The notes: generated from the letters alone by a model not told the origin. A DNA stretch of 64,000 nt from Sphingobacteriaceae bacterium GW460-11-11-14-LB5 (GCA_002151545.1 CP021237.1:2294001-2358000); one strand, 5' to 3'. Counted from the first letter of the stretch, positions 26,143-34,340 are shown. A program made the numbers and translations.

Positions 26143-26451
26143 ATGCATGTTTATGATACCATTACCGCCGCTTTAAGTGATTTAGATAGCCGGGGCTATC
26201 ATTTAGATTTCAATTTAACTGCCGATGGTTTAGCTAGTAAATCAGCCGATCTGTTTCTAATGCCTGAAGAATTTGAAATTGAAGAAATATAATGTTTTGA
26301 AGGCATGACCGATCTGGCCGATAGCTCGGTTGTTTACGCCATTTCATCAAATATTGGAAATTTAAAAGGTGTATTGGTAGATGGTTATGGCGTATATGCC
26401 GAAAATGTATCGCCGGATTTACTCAATAAATTAAAAATTCACCACGGATAA
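26143..26451 (+). pseudogene. Small 'phosphoribosylpyrophosphate synthetase'-annotated family, interrupted by a stop
   Basis: From ATG 26143 the frame reads MHVYDTITAALSDLDSRGYH and on to EEFEIEEI. It then meets TAA at 26290-26292 and resumes in the same frame as CFEGMTDLADSSVVYAISSN, VLVDGYGVYAENVSPDLL, to a stop at 26451 (103 codons). Intact relatives, as I recall them, carry a Tyr (then Arg) at the interruption, so TAT to TAA and CGT to TGT would explain the change. The name is a traditional annotation; no PRPP synthetase domain is present. No frameshift is needed. Confidence 0.75.
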
Positions 26452-26579
26452 GCGTTTTATTTCTCATTTACAACCATTTAATAATCAGCACCATACACAC
26501 AAAACAACAACTATAATGTAAAAAAAAATAAAACCAAATGATTATTAGGTTGTTAGGTTGATAGATAACAATAATAACT

Positions 26580-26801
26580 ATGAAAAAAATAATCTTAAGT
26601 CTTGCTTTTGCGGGTTCTCTTATGATAGCCACTTCAGCATGCAATTCGTCCAAAAATATGGCTGGTTCTTCAGACAGTACTGCGACGGATTCTACAAAAG
26701 TACTGGATACGACTAAAACGGCACCAGATACGACATCGAAAAAAGTGCCTGACACTACTAAAATGCCACCTGATACGACGAAAAAAAATCCTCCAATGTA
26801 G
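26580..26801 (+). CDS. Short lipoprotein with PDTT repeats
   Basis: This 73-residue lipoprotein (TSACNSSKN) has a low-complexity tail with repeated DTT(K/S) and PDTT units (TAPDTTSKKVPDTTKMPPDT). It is probably a surface or periplasmic structural peptide of unknown function. It has its own terminator at 26808-26839. Confidence 0.68.
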   Translation: MKKIILSLAFAGSLMIATSACNSSKNMAGSSDSTATDSTKVLDTTKTAPDTTSKKVPDTTKMPPDTTKKNPPM

Positions 26802-26807
26802 GAAAGT

Positions 26808-26839
26808 AAAAGCCACTCTTGTTTTAGAGTGGCTTTTAT
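26808..26839 (+). terminator. Rho-independent terminator
   Basis: AAAAGCCACTCT pairs with AGAGTGGCTTTT, then a short T-rich run. It lies 7 bases after the PDTT lipoprotein gene. Confidence 0.82.
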
Positions 26840-26903
26840 TTTAAAATCTATTTTAAATATTTTGTGTTATTGCGTACTTTCAGCGTTTAAACCAAATAAT
26901 TAA

Positions 26904-28136
26904 ATGGATCTTCAAGCAAAAGCACACAACCGTAATGTAATTTTCTTAGTCATTGTAGCTGCCCTGGGCTATTTCGTCGACATTTACGATCTTGTTCTAT
27001 TCTCTGTTGTTCGTGTTCAAAGTTTAACTGAAATCGGTGTTTCGCAGGCCGACATGCAGTCTGATGGTTTCCTGATCATCAATTCTCAAATGTTCGGTTT
27101 ACTTTTAGGTGGAATTTTATGGGGCGTACTCGGCGATAAACTTGGAAGGATAAAAGTTCTTTTTGGTTCGATCCTTTTATATTCACTGGCCAATATTGCC
27201 AATGGTTTTGTTACCTCGGTTAACAGTTATGCCATCATCAGGTTTATTGCCGGTATAGGTTTAGCGGGAGAGCTTGGTGCAGGGATTACTTTGGTTGCAG
27301 AAACCATGGATAAAGAAAAGCGAGGTTATGGAACCATGATTGTTGGTGCTGTAGGCTTATTGGGTGCAGCGGTTGCCGCAACAGTAGCAGCCGAATTTAC
27401 CTGGCAAACCTCTTACTTTGTTGGTGGTGGTATGGGCTTGGTTCTGCTTTTATTGCGTGTAGGCACATTCGAATCGGGCATGTTTAAACATGCGGCTAAC
27501 CAAACCGAAGTATCAAAAGGAAATATTTTTATGCTGTTTAACAACTGGAAACGTTTTTCGAAATACCTCTATTGCATTTTAATCGGTATTCCATTATGGT
27601 TTGTGGTGGGGATCCTGGTTACCTTAGCACCCGAATTTGGGAAGGCTTTAGGCGCAACCGAACCCCTAAAAGCAGGTACCGGAATTATGTTTACTTATTT
27701 TGGAATTGCCATAGGCGATGTAGTTACCGGTTTACTCTCTCAGGTATTAAAATCGAGAAAAAAAACAGTTTTTATTTTTCACTTGCTTTCTGTGGCGAGT
27801 GTGGTGGTTTATTTAACCAGTTTCGGTTTAACCAGTAGCAATTTTATTTGGATCTGTTTGTTTATGGGCTTCTCTGTAGGTTACTGGGCTACCTTTGTTA
27901 CCATAGCCTCAGAACAATTTGGCACCAACATCAGGGCTACCGTAACGACAACCGCACCTAATTTTGTTCGAGGCGCATTAATCCCGATTACATTCTTATT
28001 CGAATTTTTAACCCATAAATACGGATTAATTACAGCCGGTTATTTAGTAATGGGAATCTTAACCCTGATTGCCATGTTTGGTTTGAGCCAGTTAAAAGAA
28101 AGTTTTAACAAAGATTTGGATTATCTGGAAGATTAA
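26904..28136 (+). CDS. MFS transporter, sugar/metabolite-porter type
   Basis: This 410-residue inner-membrane protein has about twelve helices. The MFS signature GILWGVLGDKLGRIKVLFGS lies after helix 2, and GIGLAGELGAGITLVAETMDKEKRGYG resembles the helix 4-5 region of the metabolite/H+ and sugar-porter groups. The substrate cannot be assigned. The N-terminal QAKAHNRNVIFLVIVAALGYFVDIYDLVLF is typical of the family in Bacteroidota. It stands alone before hemF. Confidence 0.88.
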   Translation: MDLQAKAHNRNVIFLVIVAALGYFVDIYDLVLFSVVRVQSLTEIGVSQADMQSDGFLIINSQMFGLLLGGILWGVLGDKLGRIKVLFGSILLYSLANIANGFVTSVNSYAIIRFIAGIGLAGELGAGITLVAETMDKEKRGYGTMIVGAVGLLGAAVAATVAAEFTWQTSYFVGGGMGLVLLLLRVGTFESGMFKHAANQTEVSKGNIFMLFNNWKRFSKYLYCILIGIPLWFVVGILVTLAPEFGKALGATEPLKAGTGIMFTYFGIAIGDVVTGLLSQVLKSRKKTVFIFHLLSVASVVVYLTSFGLTSSNFIWICLFMGFSVGYWATFVTIASEQFGTNIRATVTTTAPNFVRGALIPITFLFEFLTHKYGLITAGYLVMGILTLIAMFGLSQLKESFNKDLDYLED

Positions 28137-28234
28137 CAAACTCTTGACTTCAGACTCAGGACTAAAACCAATGTCAATAAAATGTACTATCTAAACATAA
28201 ATCAATATAGCTACCTGAATAGCTTTAAATTTGT

Positions 28235-29149
28235 ATGGAAATAGAAAATGTCATCATGTTTAAAGAAGAAGTAGCAGCACGGTATAAGCAAATACAGGAT
28301 GAAATTTGCAGGGGATTGGAAATTGCCGATGGCAAAGGAAAATTTGAAGAGGAGCTTTGGGAACGAAACGGTGGGGGAGGCGGACGTACCCGGATTATGC
28401 AAAATGGTGCAATTATCGAAAAAGGTGGTGTAAATTTCTCTGCGGTGCACGGTAAATTGCCAGAAGCGGTAAAAAAAGCCTTTAATGTAAGTGAAGATGA
28501 TTTTTTTGCCACCGGCGTTTCAATTGTGATTCACCCAAATCATCCTTTGGTTCCGATTATCCATATGAATATCCGCTACTTTGAACTAAACGAAGAAACA
28601 CGTTGGTTTGGCGGTGGTATTGATTTAACGCCGCATTATGTATTCGAAAACGATGCCCGTTTTTTTCACCATAAGCTAAAACAGGCTTGTGATGATTTCA
28701 GCGCTGAATTTTATCCAAAATTCAAAACACATGCCGATGATTATTTCTTTATTAAACACCGTGAAGAAACCCGTGGTATTGGCGGTATTTTTTACGATCG
28801 GTTAAAGCCTGAAAACACCAATTTATCATGGGAACAAATTTTAGATTTCTCCATTAATATTGGCGAAACATTTTTGCCAATTTATACTGAATTGATCGAC
28901 CGTAACCGCGATAAAGCCTTTACCGAAGCGCACAAACAATGGCAATACCAGCGCCGTAGCCGTTATGTAGAGTTTAATTTAGTTTACGATTCCGGAACAA
29001 AATTTGGCCTGGAAACCAATGGCCGTATCGAGTCTATTTTAATGAGTTTACCGCCACAGGCAAACTGGGGTTATAATGTACAGCCAGAAATTGATTCTGA
29101 CGAGTATAAAACCGTACAGCAGCTTAAAAAAGGAATTAACTGGATTTAG
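28235..29149 (+). CDS. hemF: Oxygen-dependent coproporphyrinogen III oxidase
   Basis: This 304-residue enzyme converts coproporphyrinogen III to protoporphyrinogen IX in heme synthesis. Family blocks are GGGGGRTRIMQNGAIIEKGGVNFSAVHG, ATGVSIVIHPNHPLVPIIHMNIRYFE, WFGGGIDLTPHYVFENDARFFHHKLK and YVEFNLVYDSGTKFGLETNGRIESILMSLPP. The frame opens at 28235, but the ATG at 28256 (MFKEEVAARYK) is equally plausible, because TAAATTTG at 28226-28233 looks like a -7 box directly before it. Confidence 0.94.
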   Translation: MEIENVIMFKEEVAARYKQIQDEICRGLEIADGKGKFEEELWERNGGGGGRTRIMQNGAIIEKGGVNFSAVHGKLPEAVKKAFNVSEDDFFATGVSIVIHPNHPLVPIIHMNIRYFELNEETRWFGGGIDLTPHYVFENDARFFHHKLKQACDDFSAEFYPKFKTHADDYFFIKHREETRGIGGIFYDRLKPENTNLSWEQILDFSINIGETFLPIYTELIDRNRDKAFTEAHKQWQYQRRSRYVEFNLVYDSGTKFGLETNGRIESILMSLPPQANWGYNVQPEIDSDEYKTVQQLKKGINWI

Positions 29150-29154
29150 TAATT

Positions 29155-29245
29155 TTCGTCATCTCGACTGGAACGCAGTGCCATGGAGAGATCTATATTG
29201 AGACAGATTTAGTTTCCTTGAGCACTTCGCTCGAAATGACGGTAA
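29155..29245. repeat. Dispersed intergenic repeat, CGTCATCTCGACTGGAAC family
   Basis: CGTCATCTCGACTGGAACGC ... GGAGAGATCT ... CTTCGCTCGAAATGACGG has the inverted ends (CGTCAT-TCGA and TCGA-ATGACG) of a common Bacteroidota intergenic repeat that can fold into a long hairpin. It is non-coding and sits between convergent hemF and nfi. Confidence 0.65.
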
Positions 29246-29256
29246 TTTTTGAGGAG

Positions 29257-29958
29257 TTAAAACAAAGTTAACGGCGCCGATACTTTGTGAAAGCCGGCTT
29301 TTAGTTTACCCGTCCTGAAATCGTTTACAATATTGTGGGCTAGACGTGTAGGCTCAGGAATACGGTAATTTCCAATAGATTTTTTAATTATCTCCAGACT
29401 TTGGTCTTGCGTAATTAAATGTCCGGCCGAAACGTAAACAGATTCGCAGTTGATTTTTGTTCTCAGCGCGAAGCCAAGCATTTCACCAGAGTTATTTTTA
29501 ATTTCTGCGGTGCTGTATCTGGTATTTTCTGGCTGATGATTTTTTCCATGCAAAAGACTTTTAGCACAGCCAATTGTGCTTTGATTGGCTAATATTCCAA
29601 AATGCGAAGCCACACCCATGCGGCGTGGATGTAAAATTCCATTACCATCAAGTACCACAACATCGGGTTTGTCGACAATCAATTCCCAAACTTTTAATAA
29701 TGCCGGAACTTCTTTAAAGCCTAAGAACCCTGCTTTATATGGAAAACTGGTTTCGTAAGTTTCTAATGCGAATGATTTTAAAACCATTTCTGGATAAGTT
29801 AAAATTACAATTCCAGCGTACATGGTTGTGCTGTTTTTATTAAAAGAAATATCTGCACCGGCAATGGTTTCAATTTTAGTAAGTGGCTTAAATCTTAGTT
29901 GCCTGGCAAGCTCAATTTGATAAGCCGCTGCATCTTCAAAGCTATAATGGTCGTACAT
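29257..29958 (-). CDS. nfi: Endonuclease V (deoxyinosine 3'-endonuclease)
   Basis: This 233-residue enzyme cuts DNA near deoxyinosine and other deaminated bases. The conserved blocks are IAGADISF (first metal Asp), FPYKAGFLGFKEVPALL (PYxxGFLxFRE motif) and VVLDGNGILHPRRMGVASHFG (DGxGxxHPRxxGxASH motif). The length is normal. It follows the esterase gene (29967) with 8 bases between them on the same strand, so it is probably read from the esterase promoter. Confidence 0.93.
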   Translation of the reverse strand: MYDHYSFEDAAAYQIELARQLRFKPLTKIETIAGADISFNKNSTTMYAGIVILTYPEMVLKSFALETYETSFPYKAGFLGFKEVPALLKVWELIVDKPDVVVLDGNGILHPRRMGVASHFGILANQSTIGCAKSLLHGKNHQPENTRYSTAEIKNNSGEMLGFALRTKINCESVYVSAGHLITQDQSLEIIKKSIGNYRIPEPTRLAHNIVNDFRTGKLKAGFHKVSAPLTLF

Positions 29959-29966
29959 GGGATATC

Positions 29967-31205
29967 TTATTTCTGTAACTCGTTCAAGCGTAATTTAATT
30001 TCACTTGAAGTGGGATTCAATTGACTGGCCTTTTTGTACGCAGCAATGGCATTTTGTTTTTCTCCCTTCATCAAATATCCTGCACCTAGTGCCATGAATG
30101 CTTTTGAAGAAGATGGATAATTAACTGTATTCATTTCCAGTATCTTAATAGCATTGTTTAAGGTTGCCGGATTCTTGATCAGCCACTGCGCCCATCCGTT
30201 GAAAAATGATTCGTCGGGCAAGATCGGATAGCCAAAGCTTTGCGATAATTTTTTATAGTGGTTCATTATAACCTCTGAATTCATCTTTTCGTCGCTTACT
30301 GGCGGAAGTACCCATTGGCGATAAATAAACCTAAGTCCATCATAATACGATTTAACGGTAACTGTCATGTGGCTCTCTAGCGGATAGCTTCTGTATTCAA
30401 AATCTAAACCTTTCATATTGCGCTTTTTAAGCAGCGAATCAAACTTTAAAACATCGGCATGAAAAGGGGATTTAGGTTGAGGCCCTTCATTTCCATCACT
30501 AAAAAAGAATGTTTTCGATAAAGTTGAGCCTGTTTTTAGCTTTTTATCGGCGAGTTTCAATAAAAATTTCTGATCCCACCAAAAAGATGGACTTGCTGCA
30601 ATATAGGCATTAAACATGTCCGGATGATTAATCAGACAATTAGTGGTTGTAAGCGCTCCAAACGAGTGTCCTGCAAGAATGCGATAAGGTTGGGTTTTAT
30701 AATTAGAATTAACATAGGGCAGGAGCTCCTGCTGAATGAACTGAAAAAAACGTTCGTTTCCTCCGCTATTTTTGTATGGAGATTTGGCGCTGGTATCTGA
30801 TTTTCCAAAATAATCCAAAGTGCTGTTAGATGGCGTGAGATCGCGGTTTCGGTCTGTATTTGTGATCCCCACAACAATTAATGGCGGAATAACATTCACA
30901 TCTTGCCGGCTGAGATATTTTGAATATTCTACCATTTGACTGAAATGATTATCAGCATCCAAAACGTAAATTACAGGATATCTTTTCTCCGGAGATTCAG
31001 GATCATTTGGTGTGTATATTAATATCTTTCGGTCTTCATTTAAAACATCAGAATGCATCGTAACCATTTCACCCTGGTAAGATTTAATGGGTTCTGATTT
31101 TTGAGCTTTTGTTTCAACGGAAAAAAGTGAAATTATAAAAACACACACGAATTTAAAATAATTCCAATTTCTTAAGGAGTTCTCCTTTAGCATGAAGTTT
31201 TTCAT
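29967..31205 (-). CDS. Esterase-D-type alpha/beta hydrolase with C-terminal TPR
   Basis: From ATG 31205 the product is 412 residues, with a hydrophobic signal (FKFVCVFIISLFSVETKAQ). The esterase domain shows YPVIYVLDADNHFSQMVEYS, the nucleophile elbow ILAGHSFGALTT, and a late His (YPLESHMTV). A TPR-like pair follows near the C-terminus (GAGYLMKGEKQNAIAAYKKASQLNP). Such periplasmic or extracellular enzymes hydrolyse ferric-siderophore or other esters. The left dif-like site at 31287-31314 lies 80-110 bases upstream of the start, so the prophage has cut into this gene's promoter region. Confidence 0.84.
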   Translation of the reverse strand: MKNFMLKENSLRNWNYFKFVCVFIISLFSVETKAQKSEPIKSYQGEMVTMHSDVLNEDRKILIYTPNDPESPEKRYPVIYVLDADNHFSQMVEYSKYLSRQDVNVIPPLIVVGITNTDRNRDLTPSNSTLDYFGKSDTSAKSPYKNSGGNERFFQFIQQELLPYVNSNYKTQPYRILAGHSFGALTTTNCLINHPDMFNAYIAASPSFWWDQKFLLKLADKKLKTGSTLSKTFFFSDGNEGPQPKSPFHADVLKFDSLLKKRNMKGLDFEYRSYPLESHMTVTVKSYYDGLRFIYRQWVLPPVSDEKMNSEVIMNHYKKLSQSFGYPILPDESFFNGWAQWLIKNPATLNNAIKILEMNTVNYPSSSKAFMALGAGYLMKGEKQNAIAAYKKASQLNPTSSEIKLRLNELQK

Positions 31206-31286
31206 AGCAGAAAGCATTATTTTAGAATAAACAACAATTAAATATACAAATAACCCTATAAACAAAGGAAAACGTTAATTATAATA

Positions 31287-31314
31287 TGTCTTATAATTAA
31301 TAGTAAGATAACTG
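31287..31314. other. Left attachment site: dif-like XerC/XerD recombination site
   Basis: XerC-side arm ATGTCTTATAA (31287-31297), core TTAATA (31298-31303), and XerD-side arm GTAAGATAACT (31304-31314). It matches the right-hand site (40617-40644) at 22 of 28 positions, with identical core and most of the XerC arm. The distance between the two cores is 9,330 bp. The sequence resembles bacterial dif but its XerD arm is degenerate, as expected for an arm contributed by a phage. Confidence 0.72.
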
Positions 31315-31320
31315 GCAAAT

Positions 31321-31369
31321 GTCTCTAGGACGAGACGAAGAATGATCAAAAGTACTCAATAATGAGACT
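31321..31369. promoter_or_regulatory. Operator-like inverted repeats beside the left end of the prophage
   Basis: AGTACTCA-n-ATGAGACT occurs at 31351-31369 and GTCTC-n6-GAGAC at 31321-31336. The first is a near match to the perfect palindrome at 39102-39119 and the site at 33428-33445. In the circular phage these sites would face the intergenic region that leads into the early genes at 40468. Confidence 0.5.
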
Positions 31370-31423
31370 TTTCCAAATTGTTTTATTTTTCATGACAAAT
31401 AAATGACAATTAAATATTTGCCC

Positions 31424-31451
31424 AAAAAAAAACCTGCTCTGGGGCAGGTTT
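31424..31451 (-). terminator. Rho-independent terminator, minus strand
   Basis: On the minus strand AACCTGCC-n-GCAGGTT runs into a stretch of eight or more T residues. It lies just after the stop of the 127-residue secreted protein and closes the phage transcript. Confidence 0.85.
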
Positions 31452-31457
31452 AAAGAG

Positions 31458-31841
31458 TCATAATGCTTTTAATATAAGTGGCTTTTGCCGTTCTCCATCA
31501 GTTTCAAATATTAGTTGAGGGTCTCCAACCTTATTATTTGTTCCGGTCTCTTGCTCAATGAATATTTTCAAACCCTTTACTTCAACATTAGATGGAAGTA
31601 TCGCCGTATAAGCCATTGAAGTTATACCCATATTGTGATGAGAACCTAAATAATTCAATTTATAATCAATTTGGCGTTTCCCATCTCTAAAAGTAAGATA
31701 AAAAGAATCACCATAATTAACATAGATAACAGCAGGCTTATTATTAACCTGCTGAACGCTAACAAGGACGTGGTTAAAATCCTGTGCTTTTAAAATAAAG
31801 ACCGCTAATATAAGCGAGAGAGTAAAAAAGATCTTTTTCAT
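31458..31841 (-). CDS. Secreted 127-residue protein, last gene inside the prophage
   Basis: A clear signal peptide (FFTLSLILAVFILKAQ) is followed by a small strand-rich domain (AVIYVNYGDSFYLTFRDGKRQI, GLKIFIEQETGT). It is not recognisable as a known family. It lies between the left dif-like site and rep, after the rep terminator-like hairpin at 31970-31985, so it is inside the element but set apart from the structural operon. A host-derived passenger gene that alters the lysogen's surface would fit this position, as would a late phage protein. Confidence 0.6.
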   Translation of the reverse strand: MKKIFFTLSLILAVFILKAQDFNHVLVSVQQVNNKPAVIYVNYGDSFYLTFRDGKRQIDYKLNYLGSHHNMGITSMAYTAILPSNVEVKGLKIFIEQETGTNNKVGDPQLIFETDGERQKPLILKAL

Positions 31842-32015
31842 AATGTGTATTTTTTCTGTGAAAATAATAAAATTCCTGAAACATAGGGGTAGGGGCTAAA
31901 AATTTGAGTGTCAAATATTTGAACCCTCCCCCATCAATGAGCAAAAAAGCCCCCACACAAAAATGGCTTATCGGCTTCGCCCGATTTTAAAAAAAGCATT
32001 TAAGGTTTAAATTTC

Positions 32016-33407
32016 CTAATTAAAAGTTTGATGATACTTACCAAAATAAAAGAAATACATATCAAAATCCAACGGAGGTGGAACTACAGCAATATCAGGG
32101 CTGTGTCTAGGTATCCCAAGTTCTTTTAACTTCTTTTCGTAACGGTAATAGGTAGCTTTAGGTATAATGCCCTTTAAATCGCTTATATCTGTGTATTGGC
32201 TTAGTGTAGCCAAAAGCAACATTTGACCTATACGACTGTCCTTTTCTTTAACTTCAAAAAACTTCTTTTTAACCTTGTTATCCTCATGCTGTTGCATAAT
32301 CTTATCGTGTATCTCTTTAATTCCCATTTTAACACCCAACTGATAGCGCTGAACACGTTTCCAAAAGAAAGCATGCAACTCAACAAAAAGTTCTCTGTTA
32401 AAACAAAGATTAAAGCACTCCAACAGATCAATAGGCTTAGAATAAAGGTTTTCCCAAGGGCTGTTTAAGTGAAAACTAAAAGACTTATTTTCAATTGTTT
32501 TATGAATAAACAATTCCGCTTTTTGTGTCGAATTAACATATACAGGATTCTTGGTTGCACCAACAAAAGTATTAGAACGCTTATTTTTGAGTTTGGAGAT
32601 CAATCCAAAATGATGGTTAAATACCGTGTTTTCATCATCCTTTACCTTTTGTTTAAAAATATAATTTAACAAGCCTTTACGGCAGGTTATCTCATATCTT
32701 AATATTCGATCAGCTTTTTCAGCTAAATCATGAACATCGATATCCTTAGGATTGTTCTTAAGAAGCTTATTCATATCGTTTTTCCTAAACTCAGTTCCCT
32801 TGTGATAAATCTTAAACATGTAATTATCCGTAAGATATTGAACAGTAGTTGTTCCATAGGACTGAAAACGATTAGTATCTGTTCTTGCATGTTGAACATT
32901 CAAGGTTCGCTGTTCGTCCAGGTAACGCAAAGCATCAGCTTTAGATAAGAAAAATTGATTATAACATAAATCTATACGGTTTACCTCTACATCCAACCAA
33001 TCAGGAGGATAAGCAAAGTAATAATTAAAAAAACGATCTAAAGTTGCAGTCATCTTATCAAAGCAATGAGATGGTGTCAAATTGTTCTGATCAACAAATT
33101 GTAAAACATTTGTGGAATGCTCAAACTTGGGAATACTAAAATTTATCTCGATAAAATCTCTTGACGGATTCGGTGTAATGAGTATAGAATAGTGAGAGGA
33201 GGGAACGTTAATATTAGCGCGCAACTGAACATCGAGAACGCGACCAGTATCACCAAACAATACACTAGTCTTACTAGTATTCTCAAGGCCTTCGTGAATA
33301 AATTTTTTAACATAATTATCATGATCCATTAAATTATTTTGAACATCTTTTACAATGTGTTTGTATTTTTCGTATCCATGGATACGAAGTATAATCGTAT
33401 CAATCAT
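32016..33407 (-). CDS. Phage replication initiation protein, gene II/X-like
   Basis: This 463-residue protein has a fold order like rolling-circle initiators of filamentous and related phages. WLDVEVNRIDLCYNQFF is followed by a Tyr/Lys motif MFKIYHKGTEFRK (near residue 200), ILRYEITCRKGLLNYIFK, and a C-terminal helix-turn-helix (ISDLKGIIPKATYYRYEKKLKELG, about 405-430). The Y-x-K is the likely nicking Tyr; no HUH pair is obvious. A candidate origin palindrome lies just upstream (33469-33508). The start at ATG 33407 follows an operator-like site. Confidence 0.75.
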   Translation of the reverse strand: MIDTIILRIHGYEKYKHIVKDVQNNLMDHDNYVKKFIHEGLENTSKTSVLFGDTGRVLDVQLRANINVPSSHYSILITPNPSRDFIEINFSIPKFEHSTNVLQFVDQNNLTPSHCFDKMTATLDRFFNYYFAYPPDWLDVEVNRIDLCYNQFFLSKADALRYLDEQRTLNVQHARTDTNRFQSYGTTTVQYLTDNYMFKIYHKGTEFRKNDMNKLLKNNPKDIDVHDLAEKADRILRYEITCRKGLLNYIFKQKVKDDENTVFNHHFGLISKLKNKRSNTFVGATKNPVYVNSTQKAELFIHKTIENKSFSFHLNSPWENLYSKPIDLLECFNLCFNRELFVELHAFFWKRVQRYQLGVKMGIKEIHDKIMQQHEDNKVKKKFFEVKEKDSRIGQMLLLATLSQYTDISDLKGIIPKATYYRYEKKLKELGIPRHSPDIAVVPPPLDFDMYFFYFGKYHQTFN

Positions 33408-33427
33408 ACATTAGAGAGTTGGTTAAA

Positions 33428-33445
33428 AGTATCATAAATGAGACT
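33428..33445. promoter_or_regulatory. Operator-like palindrome upstream of rep
   Basis: AGTATCAT-AA-ATGAGACT differs from the perfect 18-bp palindrome at 39102-39119 by one base in the left arm and one in the spacer. It lies 21-38 bases before the rep start codon, where a repressor would block rep transcription. Confidence 0.55.
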
Positions 33446-33468
33446 TTTAAGGTAAATCAAATAGCCCT

Positions 33469-33508
33469 AGTATCGGACATTATTACTGCAGTAAATTTGT
33501 CCGATACT
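33469..33508. promoter_or_regulatory. 40-bp palindrome, candidate replication origin
   Basis: Arms AGTATCGGACA (33469-33479) and TGTCCGATACT (33498-33508) are perfect inverted repeats. The centre TTACTGCAGTAA (33483-33494) is itself palindromic; 17 of 20 base pairs match. TATCGGACAT recurs in direct orientation at 33686-33695. A structured site with repeated words beside rep fits a nicking origin or a Rep-binding site; a terminator is less likely because no T tract follows. Confidence 0.5.
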
Positions 33509-33695
33509 TAACCGAACAGATAACAGTCTTATTTATAGGATATAAATTATAGTGCGCTGATGACTTATTTATACAAGCCCATTGCGATTTCCCTGTATGG
33601 CAATGATCTTTTACTATTTCCATGTGCTGTTTATTCCTTTTACGTCCACACACAACACAAGTGTGACGTGATTCTTTTTGTGACATATCGGACAT
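33483..33695 (-). CDS. Small zinc-ribbon/HNH-like protein upstream of rep
   Basis: This 70-residue protein has CVVCGRKRNKQHM at residues 13-25 and DHCHTGKSQWAC near 31-42, giving two Cys-x2-Cys/His-type clusters. The spacing resembles treble-clef (recombination endonuclease VII or HNH) starts, but the protein is too short for a full nuclease. It may be a DNA-binding regulator or a nuclease remnant. It lies between the lytic transglycosylase and rep, and its two ends carry copies of the TGTCCGATA word of the candidate origin. Confidence 0.6.
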   Translation of the reverse strand: MSDMSQKESRHTCVVCGRKRNKQHMEIVKDHCHTGKSQWACINKSSAHYNLYPINKTVICSVKYRTNLLQ

Positions 33696-33710
33696 TTTTA
33701 ATATGATCGT

Positions 33711-33742
33711 AAAAAAAAGGGGAGAAGATCCCCCCCCTTTAA
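33711..33742 (-). terminator. Terminator-like stem after the structural operon, minus strand
   Basis: Read on the minus strand, AAAGGGG-n-CCCC is followed by eight T residues. It lies between the lytic transglycosylase gene (stop 33786) and the zinc-ribbon protein, separating late from replication genes. Confidence 0.65.
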
Positions 33743-33785
33743 GAATTGTATTTAAATAAAAAATAACCGGCTAATAGTAATCCTA

Positions 33786-34340
33786 CTATTGGAACGGCGG
33801 CTTTTTTATGGTTTCAATTGCACCCCCTGGCAATTGCTTATTAGCCCAAGTGCGAAACTCACCTTTAGTGAGAAACCCATCCTTATTTAAATCGATGTAC
33901 CTATTACCCTCATAACCTCCACCCTTATAAGCAGTTGAATTACCTTTAAGAGGTGTAGATTCGGCCTTTCCAACCCAAAACGGGTGAAATACAAGTAAGT
34001 AAGTCTCAAACCAATCTTTAGGCTTTCCAGCTGAAAGAATTTGATTTCTAAAATACTTCTCAACATAAACCAATTGTTGAATATTGGTCATTGACCTTAA
34101 AGCGGTCGTTGTAGTGCCTACACCGATCGCACTAGATGGAACAAATTGGATTAAACCAGTTGCACCATAAGCAGAATTAACAGCCTTATGGTTGAATTGG
34201 CACTCTATCCACATAACATTAGCTATCCAAAGAACTGGAATACCCAAACGCTTTGCCATAGCATCTAAAGCGTTAAAAAAAGCAGTAGGATTGCCACCGT
34301 GCTTTTGCACGGCAGCAATATATTTAGAATTAATTTCCAT
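33786..34340 (-). CDS. Lytic transglycosylase-like protein with EF-hand
   Basis: This 184-residue protein has an SLT-like fold at residues 15-120: the catalytic Glu in WIECQFNHKAVNSAYGATGLIQF is followed by the usual AxGLxQF block. A calcium-binding EF-hand loop (DLNKDGFLTKGEF) lies near residue 155. There is no signal peptide, so export or delivery would rely on the virion. FLiP carries a peptidoglycan-cutting virion enzyme, so a role in host entry or exit fits. It starts 2 bases after the stop of the 424-residue protein. Confidence 0.82.
   Translation of the reverse strand: MEINSKYIAAVQKHGGNPTAFFNALDAMAKRLGIPVLWIANVMWIECQFNHKAVNSAYGATGLIQFVPSSAIGVGTTTTALRSMTNIQQLVYVEKYFRNQILSAGKPKDWFETYLLVFHPFWVGKAESTPLKGNSTAYKGGGYEGNRYIDLNKDGFLTKGEFRTWANKQLPGGAIETIKKPPFQ

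Noticed and set aside
32223-32948. Plus-strand frames opposite rep
   Set aside because: They are shadows of the long Rep frame.
33711-33742. Run of eight C as a slippage or phase-variation site
   Set aside because: It lies between genes within a terminator-like stem, not in a reading frame or promoter.
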